Shown here: piece by piece, positions 1 through 13,744 of the stretch
How the letters are laid out: the number at the start of each line of letters is the position of its first letter
Position numbering within the stretch: the stretch's first letter is position 1
Source: Bryum argenteum
Lineage: Eukaryota > Streptophyta > Bryopsida > Bryales > Bryaceae
DNA: 64,000 nucleotides
Direction of reading: 5' to 3'
NCBI GenBank assembly: GCA_037043015.1
Contig: CM073324.1
Span: 6,593,013 to 6,657,012 of the forward strand
Translations under genes and position numbers: made by a program
The notes under the pieces: model-generated
What the model was told of the DNA's origin: nothing
The model's input: only the letters and a program-made list of their open reading frames with translations
Databases searched by the model: none

Positions 1-6
1 CCATAG

Positions 7-27
7 TTAACCCCTAAAAAACCACCA
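7..27 (+). repeat. piggyBac left terminal inverted repeat with TTAA
   Basis: TTAA target site followed by CCCCTAAAAAACCACC. It pairs with the inverted copy at 5831-5851. The neighbouring subterminal sequence is also shared with the right half of the MITE at 10839-11772. Confidence 0.7.
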
Positions 28-450
28 TGTTTTTGGAGCTCCAATGTCAAAAACTGCGATTTTCTACCACCTTGAAGGATTTGACATATGGGACCTGAAT
101 TCAATCTATTTTTTGTACTTCCAACCGTAAGATCTTGAAGGTTACTACCATCAGTAGTCAATGTTCAAATTTGAACCGTTGGATCATCACCATTTTGAAG
201 ATCATATCATCCAAAGTCTGTACTAAACATTTTTTTGCCACTGCCCGGAAGACAATGGCTCCTCTGTGCAAAGGCAAAGTCGATGAATATGGGTCCAACC
301 ATGGTGCTTGTATTTTTTTCCTAGAAGCCAACTAAGTCGAGAATGCGTACACAAAATTGTAGAGCCTCATTCAAGTCTATGATCCGTCACCGAATTGTTT
401 TGTTGGAAGGGGTCTAAACCCGGTTTATGTGGTAAAGACGGTGTTGATTT

Positions 451-1125
451 CAATAGCTCATGAAGTAAATGCATTTTCATGAATCTGAACGGTCAAAATG
501 TAGCTTGTCACATTCAAAAACCATGGTAAAAGACTTTCAAGAAAAAGTCGAAAATCTCAATTTATCATGAATTTTGGAAGGATACACAATTCCAAATTCC
601 AAGAAATATCAAGGGCGACCATGGAATGTTGGCTCCCTTCCATCCTCCCTCCCACCCTTGCTTTGCAAATAAACAAAATCCATCTCAAAATTACGTATGT
701 AGTAATAACTACAAAAATAATTACGGTGGTGGGCCTTCATGGGACCACTAAGTCAACCAATCGAAAGAGGGCCTGGATTGCCGCAATATCATGTGCCGTT
801 CTTTGCCCCCATGGCCCCGCTCTCCCCCAGCCCCATGCCCCTCCCATGTACCTATTGTCCCCGCCCCCGTCCCCGTGCCCCCTCTCCTTTGTCCGTCTCA
901 ATGTTGTCGTCCCCATCCCCGTTCCCCCTGTTCCTACCACAAGCACTATAGAAATTGAAATTCAGAGAACTATATGGTGATACCATACATTGTGTGAAAT
1001 ATAACATTACAAATCAATACAACAATCTTCTAAGAAATTGTGAGTCAAAAGAAGATAAAAGTGCAACAAAATAAGTGGCACCAAAATTATAATATACATA
1101 ATAAGATATATTCACGTACCATTAG
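451..1125. other. Non-coding left arm of the piggyBac element, with a C-rich tract
   Basis: No gene is seen here. Positions 800-930 are strikingly C-rich on the plus strand, with repeated CCCC runs broken by T or G. The open frames through this stretch are explained by base composition. It would form the 3' untranslated and terminal part of the transposase transcript. Confidence 0.5.
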
Positions 1126-3786
1126 TCAATAATCTCGTCGCCGCCGTAGTGCCAAGTTTGTATGCCACCTCTCATAGCACCCATCATTCAAGCACATAAA
1201 TTTGTCACCGCATTTGTGGCAATAGTAATGTGGATCTTTTACCTTACAAACCACACAACGCCGCCTCAAGGTAGAATGTGAAGGAGTATGTATTACCGGA
1301 CGCTTTGGTAAGGGTGGTAAGTCAGCAGGTTCAGTGGATTTTCTGGACCAACCTGCTAATAACTCCTCACACAAACGTTGCTTGAACTGGAGATGAGTCA
1401 TAGGTGTCACTGGATTCCTACGATTAGAATTTGCTACACAATCTAGATAAATAATGTACATATTCACCACAGTGACATCTAGCAAAAAGAAAAAGATTCG
1501 ATGCCACCATTTGTGGCTCCGAACCTGACACGAGTATGATGCCCGCAACTGATCAGCTACATCCACTCCACGCATGTGGGTGGTGTACTCCTTTAGCATT
1601 GGTGATGTCTGAATCATCTCCCGAATGGCACCATTGCGCCGAGGCACACTAACGACAGGTTGTTCACATGGTGGTTGAATTGGCAAGCTGTGAGTAGAAA
1701 TTAGAAGAACTGGTTTCTTATCTTTCCACATTACAACAGAGATGGATCGACTTACATGCATTCCCCAGTGTGTTGTCCCTTGCGGAAGGTTCTTGAAACT
1801 TGCTAAGTTCTTTAGAAAATGAGGTAGCCCAATCCTATTTTGCCTGATGGTGCCTGTAGCGTAGATTCCACGAGCTAGAAGAGAGGTAAATAGCCCAATG
1901 CTAGAAAAGTAATTATCCACTGTGAGGCAATGACCAACATTCCACAGACCATGACATAACCTCATAACCACCTTGTGGGCTAAGTTAGTTTCACCAACAT
2001 TAGGTCCAGGTTGCACCGTCTCACCAACTGAAGGCATAACAATATTATCCTTGCCACAATAGATTTCAAAGTTATAGACATACTTAGAAATCGAGCAAGC
2101 AAGACACCATACCTTCAAGCCCCATTTTTGGGGCTTTTTGGGCATGTATTGTCGAATAGGAGAATACGTACCTTTGTATCGGACCATCATTTCATCCACG
2201 GTTAGAAACTTGCCAAGACACCATGCATTTATACACCTATCTCTTATGGCATCCACAAGCCATCTAGTTTGTCCAATTTTATCGTATCCTAAGTCTCCCC
2301 TTCTAACACCATTCAAATTGGTTAGATGCAAACACCTCCTTAGCTCTTGAAATCTAGTTCTGCTCATAATACTAGAAATAATAGGACAATGAAAAAAATC
2401 AGAGAACATCCAATAAGTATAATAATTGGGTTGCACTTTCATGCCCATATATAATGCCATGGCCATGAAGGCTTTCAATTCAAGTACGCTACTATCTTTC
2501 CACCTTGCACCACCCTTTATGTCACCATTTGCATTGACCGGTTCATTAGCATACCGGTTTGTTTCTTGGATAATGGAACTCAATATAGCCGGTGTCCAGA
2601 AAAGAGCAAAGAGTGTCCTAAAAGAAGGAATTCCACGATAATTTGTGGAAGGACCCCTCCTCCTTCCACTGAATGGCATAGGCATTGGTGAATATGTGAA
2701 ATTAGACTCATCCCATGTCTCATCCCTGAAGTCATATCTTAGGCCGGTTCCAGTTTGTGCATTTTCTAAGTCTGGAACTTCTTCATCACTTTCTGTTTCA
2801 CTTTCAATCCTAGGTAAAGTGTCACTGTCATTACCACTTTCATTTGTTCCCATTTCAGACATATCAATATTTATACCCATGTCCTCAATATGATTTCCAT
2901 GCAACATACCTGCTAGGTTTGATGAGTTTGATTGGAAACCGCACCTGGCAGCCTCTCCCCTCTCTCCACCTAGGCAGCCCCCTACGTCACTTGGGCTGCC
3001 CCCCTCCCCCCTTGTAGTAGCCCAATGGCCACCTACGCAGCCCCCTACGTCACTTAGGTTGCCCCCCTCCTCTCCTGCAATGGTCCACTGGTCACCTAGG
3101 CGGGCCAGTCTGGCGCCCTCAGAGGTGGCCCCCGGCTCGGCGCTGTCGCCTTGCTGGACGGGTTGGCTCCCTCCCTGGCTTTGCTCGGCGGTCTCACTGG
3201 GAGGCCAACTCGGCGTTTTGGCGCCTCCTCTTGGCTCTCCATCTTCGGCACTTGATCTCAAGCCAGCATGCTCCTCCTCCGCACTAACACTTGCTCCACT
3301 CAATCGTCCATCCTTCTGCGTTCCAGGACATCTCCTTGTCTTCCTGGATCCGTACATTTTTGCTTGTTGAAGCAATTCGGGCGGCCACAACATGTTTTCT
3401 ATGCCTCCAGAATTGTCAAGATCAAGATCAGATTCATCTGAGCAGAGTTCTTCTTGCGATAAATCGACTTCAACTCCATGTGATTGATCTTGAGTAGATT
3501 CGTAGTTCGCAATGAGGTCAATATTCAACTGTGGAATCGCAACTAGCTCTACATCCGCTCCAACATCAGGGAAGTCGCTTAGATCAGAAGGCTCCACATG
3601 CATGACATGCGGTGAATCTAAAAGTTGTAGACTTGGCTGTGATGTGCTTGGTGGTGGTGATTGATGTAATCGACCGCTTCTTCGTAGTGGAATTCCATCC
3701 CACTCCATCTGTAGAATAGTAAGTTCCAACACACTATGTGAGTACACCATGCATGTTTGAATCTTGATATTGATTGAAAGAGACAT
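1126..3786 (-). CDS. piggyBac transposase (DDE_Tnp_1_7 family), intact
   Basis: This is an uninterrupted 886-residue ORF from ATG at 3786. Its role is cut-and-paste transposition into TTAA sites, acting in the nucleus. Residues 1-340 are an acidic, Ser/Gly-rich low-complexity region with an internal near-repeat (SDVGGCVGG, then SDVGGCLGG, about residues 245-274). The catalytic core begins near YRGIPSF (residue 383). The three family aspartates are present: D531 in LTVDEMM, D624 in LTVDNYF and D742 in MRGVDVADQL. A C-terminal cysteine-rich domain (about 838-876, RRRCVVCKVKD followed by CHKCGDKFMC) is the usual terminal-repeat-binding zinc domain. No stop or frameshift interrupts it, so it could be functional. 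The N-terminal extension is longer than in typical piggyBac proteins. The true start could be a later ATG such as residue 27. Confidence 0.93.
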   Translation of the reverse strand: MSLSINIKIQTCMVYSHSVLELTILQMEWDGIPLRRSGRLHQSPPPSTSQPSLQLLDSPHVMHVEPSDLSDFPDVGADVELVAIPQLNIDLIANYESTQDQSHGVEVDLSQEELCSDESDLDLDNSGGIENMLWPPELLQQAKMYGSRKTRRCPGTQKDGRLSGASVSAEEEHAGLRSSAEDGEPRGGAKTPSWPPSETAEQSQGGSQPVQQGDSAEPGATSEGARLARLGDQWTIAGEEGGNLSDVGGCVGGHWATTRGEGGSPSDVGGCLGGERGEAARCGFQSNSSNLAGMLHGNHIEDMGINIDMSEMGTNESGNDSDTLPRIESETESDEEVPDLENAQTGTGLRYDFRDETWDESNFTYSPMPMPFSGRRRGPSTNYRGIPSFRTLFALFWTPAILSSIIQETNRYANEPVNANGDIKGGARWKDSSVLELKAFMAMALYMGMKVQPNYYTYWMFSDFFHCPIISSIMSRTRFQELRRCLHLTNLNGVRRGDLGYDKIGQTRWLVDAIRDRCINAWCLGKFLTVDEMMVRYKGTYSPIRQYMPKKPQKWGLKVWCLACSISKYVYNFEIYCGKDNIVMPSVGETVQPGPNVGETNLAHKVVMRLCHGLWNVGHCLTVDNYFSSIGLFTSLLARGIYATGTIRQNRIGLPHFLKNLASFKNLPQGTTHWGMHVSRSISVVMWKDKKPVLLISTHSLPIQPPCEQPVVSVPRRNGAIREMIQTSPMLKEYTTHMRGVDVADQLRASYSCQVRSHKWWHRIFFFLLDVTVVNMYIIYLDCVANSNRRNPVTPMTHLQFKQRLCEELLAGWSRKSTEPADLPPLPKRPVIHTPSHSTLRRRCVVCKVKDPHYYCHKCGDKFMCLNDGCYERWHTNLALRRRRDY

Positions 3787-3848
3787 TACAGTTTGATTAC
3801 TCTACCTGCTTCTCCCTTTTGCGTGGTCTACCTTTGTGCAACATATTG

Positions 3849-4769
3849 TCAATCCTCCCAAACATCTCTTACAATGTTTAGAAATTCCTGGTCAAATTTT
3901 TGCTGCTCTTTCCACCCTAGTATGAATGCAGCCTGTCTATAAAAATGGTGTCTATAGTTCTCAGCTTTTGCTACCGCATGCCACTTTCTACTCTTCTTCC
4001 GAACCGGGAGTTCACGCAGATGTTGTTGATCTAACAGTCTAATCAAACGATCTACTTGTGATGGAAGCAACTTATGTCCCCTAGCCCAACATGCAAGTCG
4101 AACTGCGTAACTTAGACATGACCCTGTGTTCTTGCCGTGCTCCCCCCTAGGCTCCTTCTGCAGCGTCGTAGGCATCAACAATAAGGACTGAACCTCCTTG
4201 GGATGGACCGAAGTTAGCACCTTCACCGCCCCTCCTGTTTGCCGAAGAAAAGCACCGCTTTCAACCGTTGACGATGGCTGCACCTCCGGCTTCTTAACCG
4301 ACTGTTCCACCTCGTCTGGTACACAAAAGAGATCTGCCGATGACGGACCTCCCCACTGCTCGAACCCAGCCCGCCGTTTCTCATGCGTCAACCTTGGCAC
4401 GTCCGGTTCCGTCGAATCACGCCGCAACTCCGCCCCTGTTGAATTCTCAACTGCCGCCGACCCTCTTGACTGCAGGAACTCCGCTGATTCTTCCCATGTC
4501 GGTCCCTCGCGATTTCTAACGCTATTTGTAACTTCTACTTTCACTCGTAGTACCGTGTCCTCTCCTCGTGCTAACCACATATTGCCTCTACCTCGCGTTG
4601 TATCTGAAATGTGTGTCTCACAGTGAGTGCCCTCATGAACCTTCCCACCAATCTCTAACAATGTGCAAGAAGTATGTGTTTCCTGTAGTATATTTGCAGT
4701 AGGAGAGTGCTCATGAACATTCAAATCACAGTATCCACAGTCCATTGTGTTTGTCTGATAGAAAGACAT
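3849..4769 (-). CDS. Second ORF of the piggyBac element, unknown function
   Basis: This 306-residue ORF starts at ATG 4769 and ends 62 bases before the transposase start, on the same strand and inside the same TTAA borders. I recognise no family. The N-terminus has CGYCDLNVHEH, a possible small metal-binding or simply Cys/His-rich patch. The middle is hydrophilic. The last 110 residues look most protein-like: SYAVRLACWARGHKLLPSQ, then VRKKSRKWHAVAKAENYRHH and FILGWKEQQKFDQEFLNIV, a basic and aromatic helix-rich stretch. It could be an accessory DNA-binding protein, a 5' exon of a longer transposase transcript, or a captured host fragment. The intact length inside an intact element suggests selection, but that is inference. 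Confidence 0.6.
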   Translation of the reverse strand: MSFYQTNTMDCGYCDLNVHEHSPTANILQETHTSCTLLEIGGKVHEGTHCETHISDTTRGRGNMWLARGEDTVLRVKVEVTNSVRNREGPTWEESAEFLQSRGSAAVENSTGAELRRDSTEPDVPRLTHEKRRAGFEQWGGPSSADLFCVPDEVEQSVKKPEVQPSSTVESGAFLRQTGGAVKVLTSVHPKEVQSLLLMPTTLQKEPRGEHGKNTGSCLSYAVRLACWARGHKLLPSQVDRLIRLLDQQHLRELPVRKKSRKWHAVAKAENYRHHFYRQAAFILGWKEQQKFDQEFLNIVRDVWED

Positions 4770-5239
4770 GCTTAGAAAACTTTGAATTTAAAACTTAATA
4801 TTTGCAAATTTCATGTGAAGAGAACCGTTTAGCCTTCTGCATTGAGTACCATACCGTTACCAGAATGCGGGCATTCAAGTTGAAAGTTGGCCAACTGCCG
4901 CCATCTCCTTTTCAAGCAAAACTGGGTTACCACTAAACCCAGTCTAAACCCGCTGCCCTTCTCTATTATGTTCGCCTGTGTAACAACCCTCTAATAGGTT
5001 TATTACCAACTCACAACACAATTTGGCTAGGAAGACAAAACCCAGAACTTTATTAAGCTCAACCTCCCAACCATAGAGAAGAGCTCACCACCCAAAGAGA
5101 GCCTCTACCTTCTCACCCCCGAGCTTATATATGAGTTCCTTCCCCAAAAGGAACTACAGTCTATCTTAGGCTATGTTCCAGAGTCTAGCCTATTTATAGA
5201 TCATTCTAGATCTTTACTCTTATATTTAGAGTAAAGCTA

Positions 5240-5505
5240 ATTGACTACTATCAGTAGTCTAATTCTAGTGTACCTCATCTTGAGTTGTCTAACTCTTGTA
5301 CACATGTTCTCAATCTTGGAGTGGTCTGACTCCAATGCACTAAATATAGAGTTTGTCTAACTCTAGTGCACATGTTCTCAATCTTGGAGTGGTCTGACTC
5401 CAATGCACTAAATATAGAGTTGTCTAACTCCAGTGCACATGTTCTCAATCTGGAGTTGTCTGACTCCGGTCCATCCATCCTCAACTGGGAGTTGTCTGAC
5501 TCCTT
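5240..5505. repeat. Subterminal tandem and palindromic repeats in the piggyBac right arm
   Basis: A unit of about 68 bases beginning GTCTAACTC recurs at 5287, 5355 and 5422; the third copy is partial. Each unit carries short palindromes of the form GAGTTGTCTAACTC or GGAGTGGTCTGACTCC, and more half-copies follow to about 5505. Such arrays near transposon ends can be transposase or host-factor binding sites, or promoter elements for the minus-strand ORFs just downstream. No gene is seen in 4770-5851. Confidence 0.7.
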
Positions 5506-5830
5506 TCATCCTCTGCTTACACACTGTCCAATGTGGTTAGAAGATTTCATTCATCCATCTATCAATGTAAGTTACCTTACAGCCTGACCCACAAAACTGC
5601 CCCCCTTTTGCACTTAGCACTCATTGGCTCTAAAGCATGCCCAGGCTGCCCTCCTAAAGCTCAAAATCAAAAATATGCAAAATTAGGGTCAAAAATAGGA
5701 ATTAAGATTCAAAATTTTTACCACATCTACTCAAGCACAATCCCTTCCTCCTCTAAAATTTACAGTCCAAAATTCGAATTTTAACTCACTAAATTACCCT
5801 GACCAGCATCGGTAAAAGCCGAATCGGTGG

Positions 5831-5851
5831 CCGTGGTCGTTTAGGGGTTAA
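5831..5851 (-). repeat. piggyBac right terminal inverted repeat with TTAA
   Basis: On the plus strand the end reads TGGTCGTTTAGGGGTTAA. The reverse complement begins TTAACCCCTAAACGACCAC, matching the left end over the first 12 bases and again over ACCAC. Confidence 0.7.
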
Positions 5852-6524
5852 AACACACCCTGTGGGCCAGTCAGCAATCGTCTGGCACTGCAGACACCGA
5901 AAGAATAAACACGAATCACACGTGGAGATCAAAAGACCTAAAATTCAGTAAAGCATAAAATAATGGAAGCTGCTAAAATAAGTCATTTTTTATAGTAATA
6001 GAACCTATGATAACCTCCACAACTTACGGAAAGATACTGTAGATAATAAAATCATAGACTCAGCATTCAAGCTACGAAAACCCAATCTCTTCAATACAAA
6101 AACCAGTTGAGAGAGCTAGACTCGCCTGAAACAAATGCAAAAGGACACACAGCCTCCAGAAAATCCCAACTGTAGTAATCACTAATCAACATCGGCGGCG
6201 GCGATCTTCACGCTGCCAAGATCAGGCACATGTACACGAGCCCTACATAGACCCCACTCTCTCTCGTTCCATTTCGTCGTTTTGGTTGTAAGAATGCTCA
6301 CAAGGTTGAAATGCTCAATGTGGGGTGGCATACCCCGAGCTTCGGAGGCGCGGGTCAATGGCTGTTCTTAATATAGTGACGATCCCTCGGTTTCCTAGCC
6401 GCGTTTCCTTACCTTTTGTGCCGCGAGTGTCGGCTTTGTTTGCAGCACGTGAGCTCCATTGACTCTGCTCGTAGTCTGTTGTTGCATGGGTGATAGTTTG
6501 GGTGATGGTGCGCTACTAGTGGCG
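5852..6524. other. Intergenic, probable promoter and 5' UTR of the GH9 gene
   Basis: No supported coding sequence. It lies between the piggyBac right end and the first GH9 exon. A pyrimidine-rich stretch at 6249-6275 is compatible with a plant 5' leader. No clear TATA box could be assigned. Confidence 0.4.
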
Positions 6525-9997
<3,473 letters not shown>

Positions 9998-10838
9998 TCG
10001 ATCGATCCTTTCCTCCCTCACTTTTGCTAGAATTAGTTTCTTTTAGGAGCTCACTGATGCACATGGACACGCTAGTGCTGCACCGACACCGGTCCCCCAC
10101 CGGCCTCCAGTTTAATAATCTCGGTGTATGATTGGGCAGAATGTCCTGAGCTGCTGTGAAAGTGGCCGAACATGATGCTGAGAGGTCCTGATGAGAAAAA
10201 ACTAGTCCTTGGTAAGGGCTGCTTTGTATTATATATTCACGATAATAAACTTAGAAACAGCATCTTGATATGCTACATTTCAGGAAAAGTGTTGGTGGTG
10301 TCGAAGGAAGGAAAGATGGTGGATTTTGTAGTAGGAATTGGAGGAGAAAGATTTGAAGCAATTTCCAAGACCAAACAAGTGAATGGTTGAAATTTGGTCT
10401 ATATACCACAATACTTCACGTGAAGAAGGGATATTTGTTTCTAACTTAAGCACTCTTGGTTAGGTGGGAACTAACATAATGGGAGGAATTAGTGGTCCTA
10501 ATGTCAATGTTATGGCTTATAGGCACTACCACATAAGAATAGGTCGGTATTGATGTGGGCATAAACATACAAGGATGGGTAAAACAAATACTATTCATGC
10601 TGGACTATATATATGTAGTTAAGAACTATGCAATGATTCTGGATCTGGAACTTGGATTTAGGGTATCCCTTCTGGCAACGGCACCTACTTTTTGCAACGA
10701 CATTGAGCGGGAAGGCGCCCAGGCCCAGGAAAGGGCCACAACAGTTCTTGTTTCCCTCCCTCTACAACCTAAGCTCATGCTACTTTAGGTCAAGTCTTGG
10801 CAAAGCGACCACCTTTGACAAGAGCACCTTTGCTCACG
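9998..10838. other. Intergenic after GH9
   Basis: Probably 3' UTR then intergenic DNA. The short open frames (for example 10172-10390) show no recognisable domain. Nothing else is supported. Confidence 0.4.
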
Positions 10839-11772
10839 TTAACCCCTAAACTACCAAGGCCTCCGATTAGGAGATTTGCGATTTCGGGCAGCCTAAGTTA
10901 AGATGTTAAAAGTAATATTTTTGCGTGAAATTTTTACTGGATGTTCCCTATACTACAAGGTGTATGTGGGAAAATTTGCAAAGTCAAACTCCACCTATGG
11001 AGTTCTCAAACGCAAATTTTAGTTTTCAGCCTTGGGGCGGGCAGAAAAAAACTTTTTATTTTTACCTTTTTTTTGAATTTTTTTAAAAAAAATCTTTTCT
11101 TGATTGATTTTGTACTAAGGTTTTCAAGTGACCCAAGTTGAAACTTTTACCAATCCTACAAGGGCACCCTTCAAAAATTACAAGAGCTAGATTCAAAGTT
11201 TTCTTTGATATTTCCATTTTTTCTTTCAAAATTTGCCAAAATTTGAGATTTTGGAATTTTTTGAATTTCTTTCTTCTTGAAATTCACAAACTCAAGAAGG
11301 TATATACTCACCGTTCATTTTTCCCATAAACCATATACAATAAACGTGGTACATGTTTTACCAAATCCTTGATTTCTACCTTCTTATAGTAAATAAATTG
11401 CATGAAGGTTCAAAAAGCAAATGAGTGTCTAAAGTTTTGCACGGGCATGCCCAACTTAGTTATATACATGGAAAAAAATATGGGCTAGATGTTTAAGCTA
11501 ATAAGCATCACGTTTTCCTTTGCACAAAGTCGACAATGTTTGTTGGAAAAAAAACTGCATCAACTTTGAATGTTATGATCTTACAAATGGCTACGATCCA
11601 ACGGTTGAAATTTCAGTCACTACCTCTAATAATAGTTTTCTTCAAGATCATACGGTTGAAAGTTTCAAAAAAGTGTAAAAAATATTCTCACACTCCAAAG
11701 TTTACAAGGTGGTATAGAATTGTAATTTTGGAGTTTGGAGCTCACAAAACACTATGGTAGTTTAGGGGTTAA
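10839..11772. mobile_element. Non-autonomous piggyBac element (MITE, 934 bp)
   Basis: Bounded by TTAA at 10839-10842 and 11769-11772, with an 18-base identical inverted repeat TTAACCCCTAAACTACCA. Subterminal sequence matches both ends of the 7-5851 element in inverted orientation: GGCC, CCGATT, CGAT at the left end, and GAGCTCCAA, ACCACCTTG, ACCGTTGGATC on the reverse strand at the right end. The interior is AT-rich with no coding capacity. It is most simply an internally deleted or related copy that is mobilisable by the piggyBac transposase. Confidence 0.82.
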
Positions 11773-11783
11773 TAGCATGAGGA

Positions 11784-12065
11784 TGTTGCTGAACTATATC
11801 AGCAAGAGTATCTTGAGAGGAAGGAGGGGCCACCGAATCTTCTTAATATTGTATCAGTCAATCTGACAAACTGATTGCAGTAGCTAAGCGTATCTCTGGT
11901 AGATACAACCTCTAGCTATTGTTAGCATTAGCGTTAGCTTTGAAGGCTGCCAATTAATGCCCAGAGCATTAATTTGCCCATATCTCATTATGTATAAGAG
12001 CCCATGCTTGGCTCAATCCTTTCATATGTCTAATTGATTTTGCTAAGTCTCATATGATTTCAACA
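11784..12065 (+). repeat. Copia 5' LTR
   Basis: 282 bases, TGTTG to CAACA. It contains a TATA-like TGTATAAGAG near 11990, a plausible LTR promoter. Confidence 0.92.
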
Positions 12066-12077
12066 TGGTATCAGAGC
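12066..12077 (+). promoter_or_regulatory. Copia primer-binding site (initiator tRNA-Met)
   Basis: TGGTATCAGAGC immediately follows the 5' LTR. It is the standard Copia PBS in plants. Confidence 0.9.
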
Positions 12078-12262
12078 ATGGTTGTTAGAGTTCGAAACTT
12101 GCTTGTTTGTCTATCGTTTTTGTGTGACTATCAAAGAATAGTGTTGTCTGTTGAAGGATAGTGCTCACTCAAAGTAGGGCATTATAGAAGTAGAGAGACT
12201 AGAATTAAGAAGAGATAGATCAAGTCAACATATCTCTTAGCAACACATCCGTCAGTGACTCT

Positions 12263-13744
12263 TTGAAACTGGAAGGAACTCCAAACTATAGTGTGTGGTC
12301 CTTCAAAGTTAGAAATCTCATGACAAGAGAGGATACATGGAAACTAGTGGGATCTCTAGCAGGAACCATAGTTCCAACTTCTCAAGCAGACATAGATGCA
12401 CTCCAGATTCAGAAAAACAAGGCTCTTAGCATGATTGCACTTTCAGTCAAGGACAATGTCATCCCCTACATAGCGCACATCACCAATCCAGGAGTGTGTT
12501 GGAATACCTTGAAAAGTTTCTATGCTAGCAACAACAATAGTAGGAAACTCATGCTCAAAAGGAGATTGTCAAATCTAAAAATGGAAGAAGGCTCCTCTAT
12601 GCCTTTGTTCCTACAAGATCTCTAGATTCTTCTAAATAAGTTTCCAAATATTGGAGAAAAGCTTGATGATCCATTGGTTGTTGAACAGAACTTGATGGCC
12701 CTTCCAAGTAATCTTGACGGCCTAGTCAATACTGTCACATACCAAAAGGGAGGCTTCCATCTATTGATGAGCTAACCGAAATGCTCCTACAGGATGACCA
12801 CAGGCGCAACATCAGAACTCGAAAGAACGAAGGCGGAATCCTGTTGGTGAAAAACAATCGCAGCATTGGTCATCACAAACCAACAATGCAATGCAAGGAA
12901 GGGAGCAACAGACTCATCAAACGCGTCGGGGACTGTCAATACTGCGGGACTGAAGACCATTGGGTGCGGTCCTGCCCGGAGCTTGCAGCTGAGCTCAAGA
13001 AACGAAGAGCCGACCGCCGGGAACGCACCAGTTGCTTAACGATGAACCTATTAGACAATTTCGGAGCAGAATACGAACTTGAAGAATCAGCCTGTGATGG
13101 TGACCAGGATCCAGAATCCGATCCTGCAGTCAATATGACTGAACTGCATCTGACTTCGAAGGGCTCAAAGAGCACGTCCTCTCCACTCGATGACTGGTAT
13201 ATTGATAGAGGAGCAAGCAAGCAAGTTACTCGACATCGTAAGGCACTCAGTCACCTAGAACCAAAAGCACGATCACAAGTTAGCATAGCCGAGGGTGAGA
13301 TATTACATGTAGCAGGGAGAGGCAATGTAGAATTTCCCACAACCTCAAGCAAAATAAAATTCGAAAGCGTTCTGTATGTACCGGGTATCACAAAGAACCT
13401 GATGTCTGTTGGTGCCATTGCAGATAGTCATCCCGGTAGAATGGTCCTATTCAACTTACACAGAGTCTGGGTCCTGAGTGACCTTCAACTTTCCTACCCG
13501 TCGAAGATTCTTGCCACAGGCTACCGGAACAAGCCAAATGGCATGTACCGAGTTTGCCCACCTAATAACGAGTGCTCGCTGTTACTGCACCTCTGCAAGG
13601 AAGTGTTGTGTCTTCGCAAACAAGTCGTGTGGCTGCATCTTTACCAGCAAACCAATTTCCACCAGGTCCTGATCTGGCACCCTATCGTAACTTACTAATC
13701 TGACATAGGCAATTTGGACATCCCCATTTCCGCAATCTTCTCAT
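12263..13744 (+). pseudogene. Copia gag-protease remnant
   Basis: The first part reads as Copia gag (KLEGTPNYSVWSFKVRNLM, then LSMIALSVKDNVIPYI and a core similar to UBN2-type gag). A TAG at 12623-12625 breaks it; the frame continues to a stop near 12774. A shifted frame (12781-13698) holds a CCHC zinc knuckle (CQYCGTEDHWVRSC) and an aspartic-protease region in which the expected D-S/T-G active site reads DRGAS (WYIDRGASKQVTR), so the protease is probably dead. Around 13707-13744 a third frame resembles the start of a gag-pre-integrase segment (RQFGHPHFRNLL). Everything downstream in the usual polyprotein is missing. Confidence 0.85.

Larger units (their letters stand above)
7..5851 (-). mobile_element. 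Candidate complete autonomous piggyBac transposon
   Basis: The element is bounded by TTAA at 7-10 and 5848-5851, the target site that piggyBac transposases duplicate. Its ends are imperfect inverted repeats: left TTAACCCCTAAAAAACCAC, and right, on the other strand, TTAACCCCTAAACGACCAC. It contains a complete transposase (1126-3786) and a second ORF (3849-4769), both on the minus strand. The non-autonomous copy at 10839-11772 resembles both ends in opposite orientation. Its right half matches positions 7 to about 230 here, including the shared words GAGCTCCAA, TACCACCTTG and ACCGTTGGATC. Its left end matches the last 35 bases or so here (GGCC, CCGATT, CGAT in the same order). That argues that 7 and 5851 are ends of one element. 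The alternative is that position 7 starts a separate MITE and the coding part has other limits. Confidence 0.7.

Noticed and set aside
567-980. Pro-rich ORFs on both strands around 567-980
   Set aside because: They follow from a C-rich tract in the piggyBac arm; no domain or codon structure.
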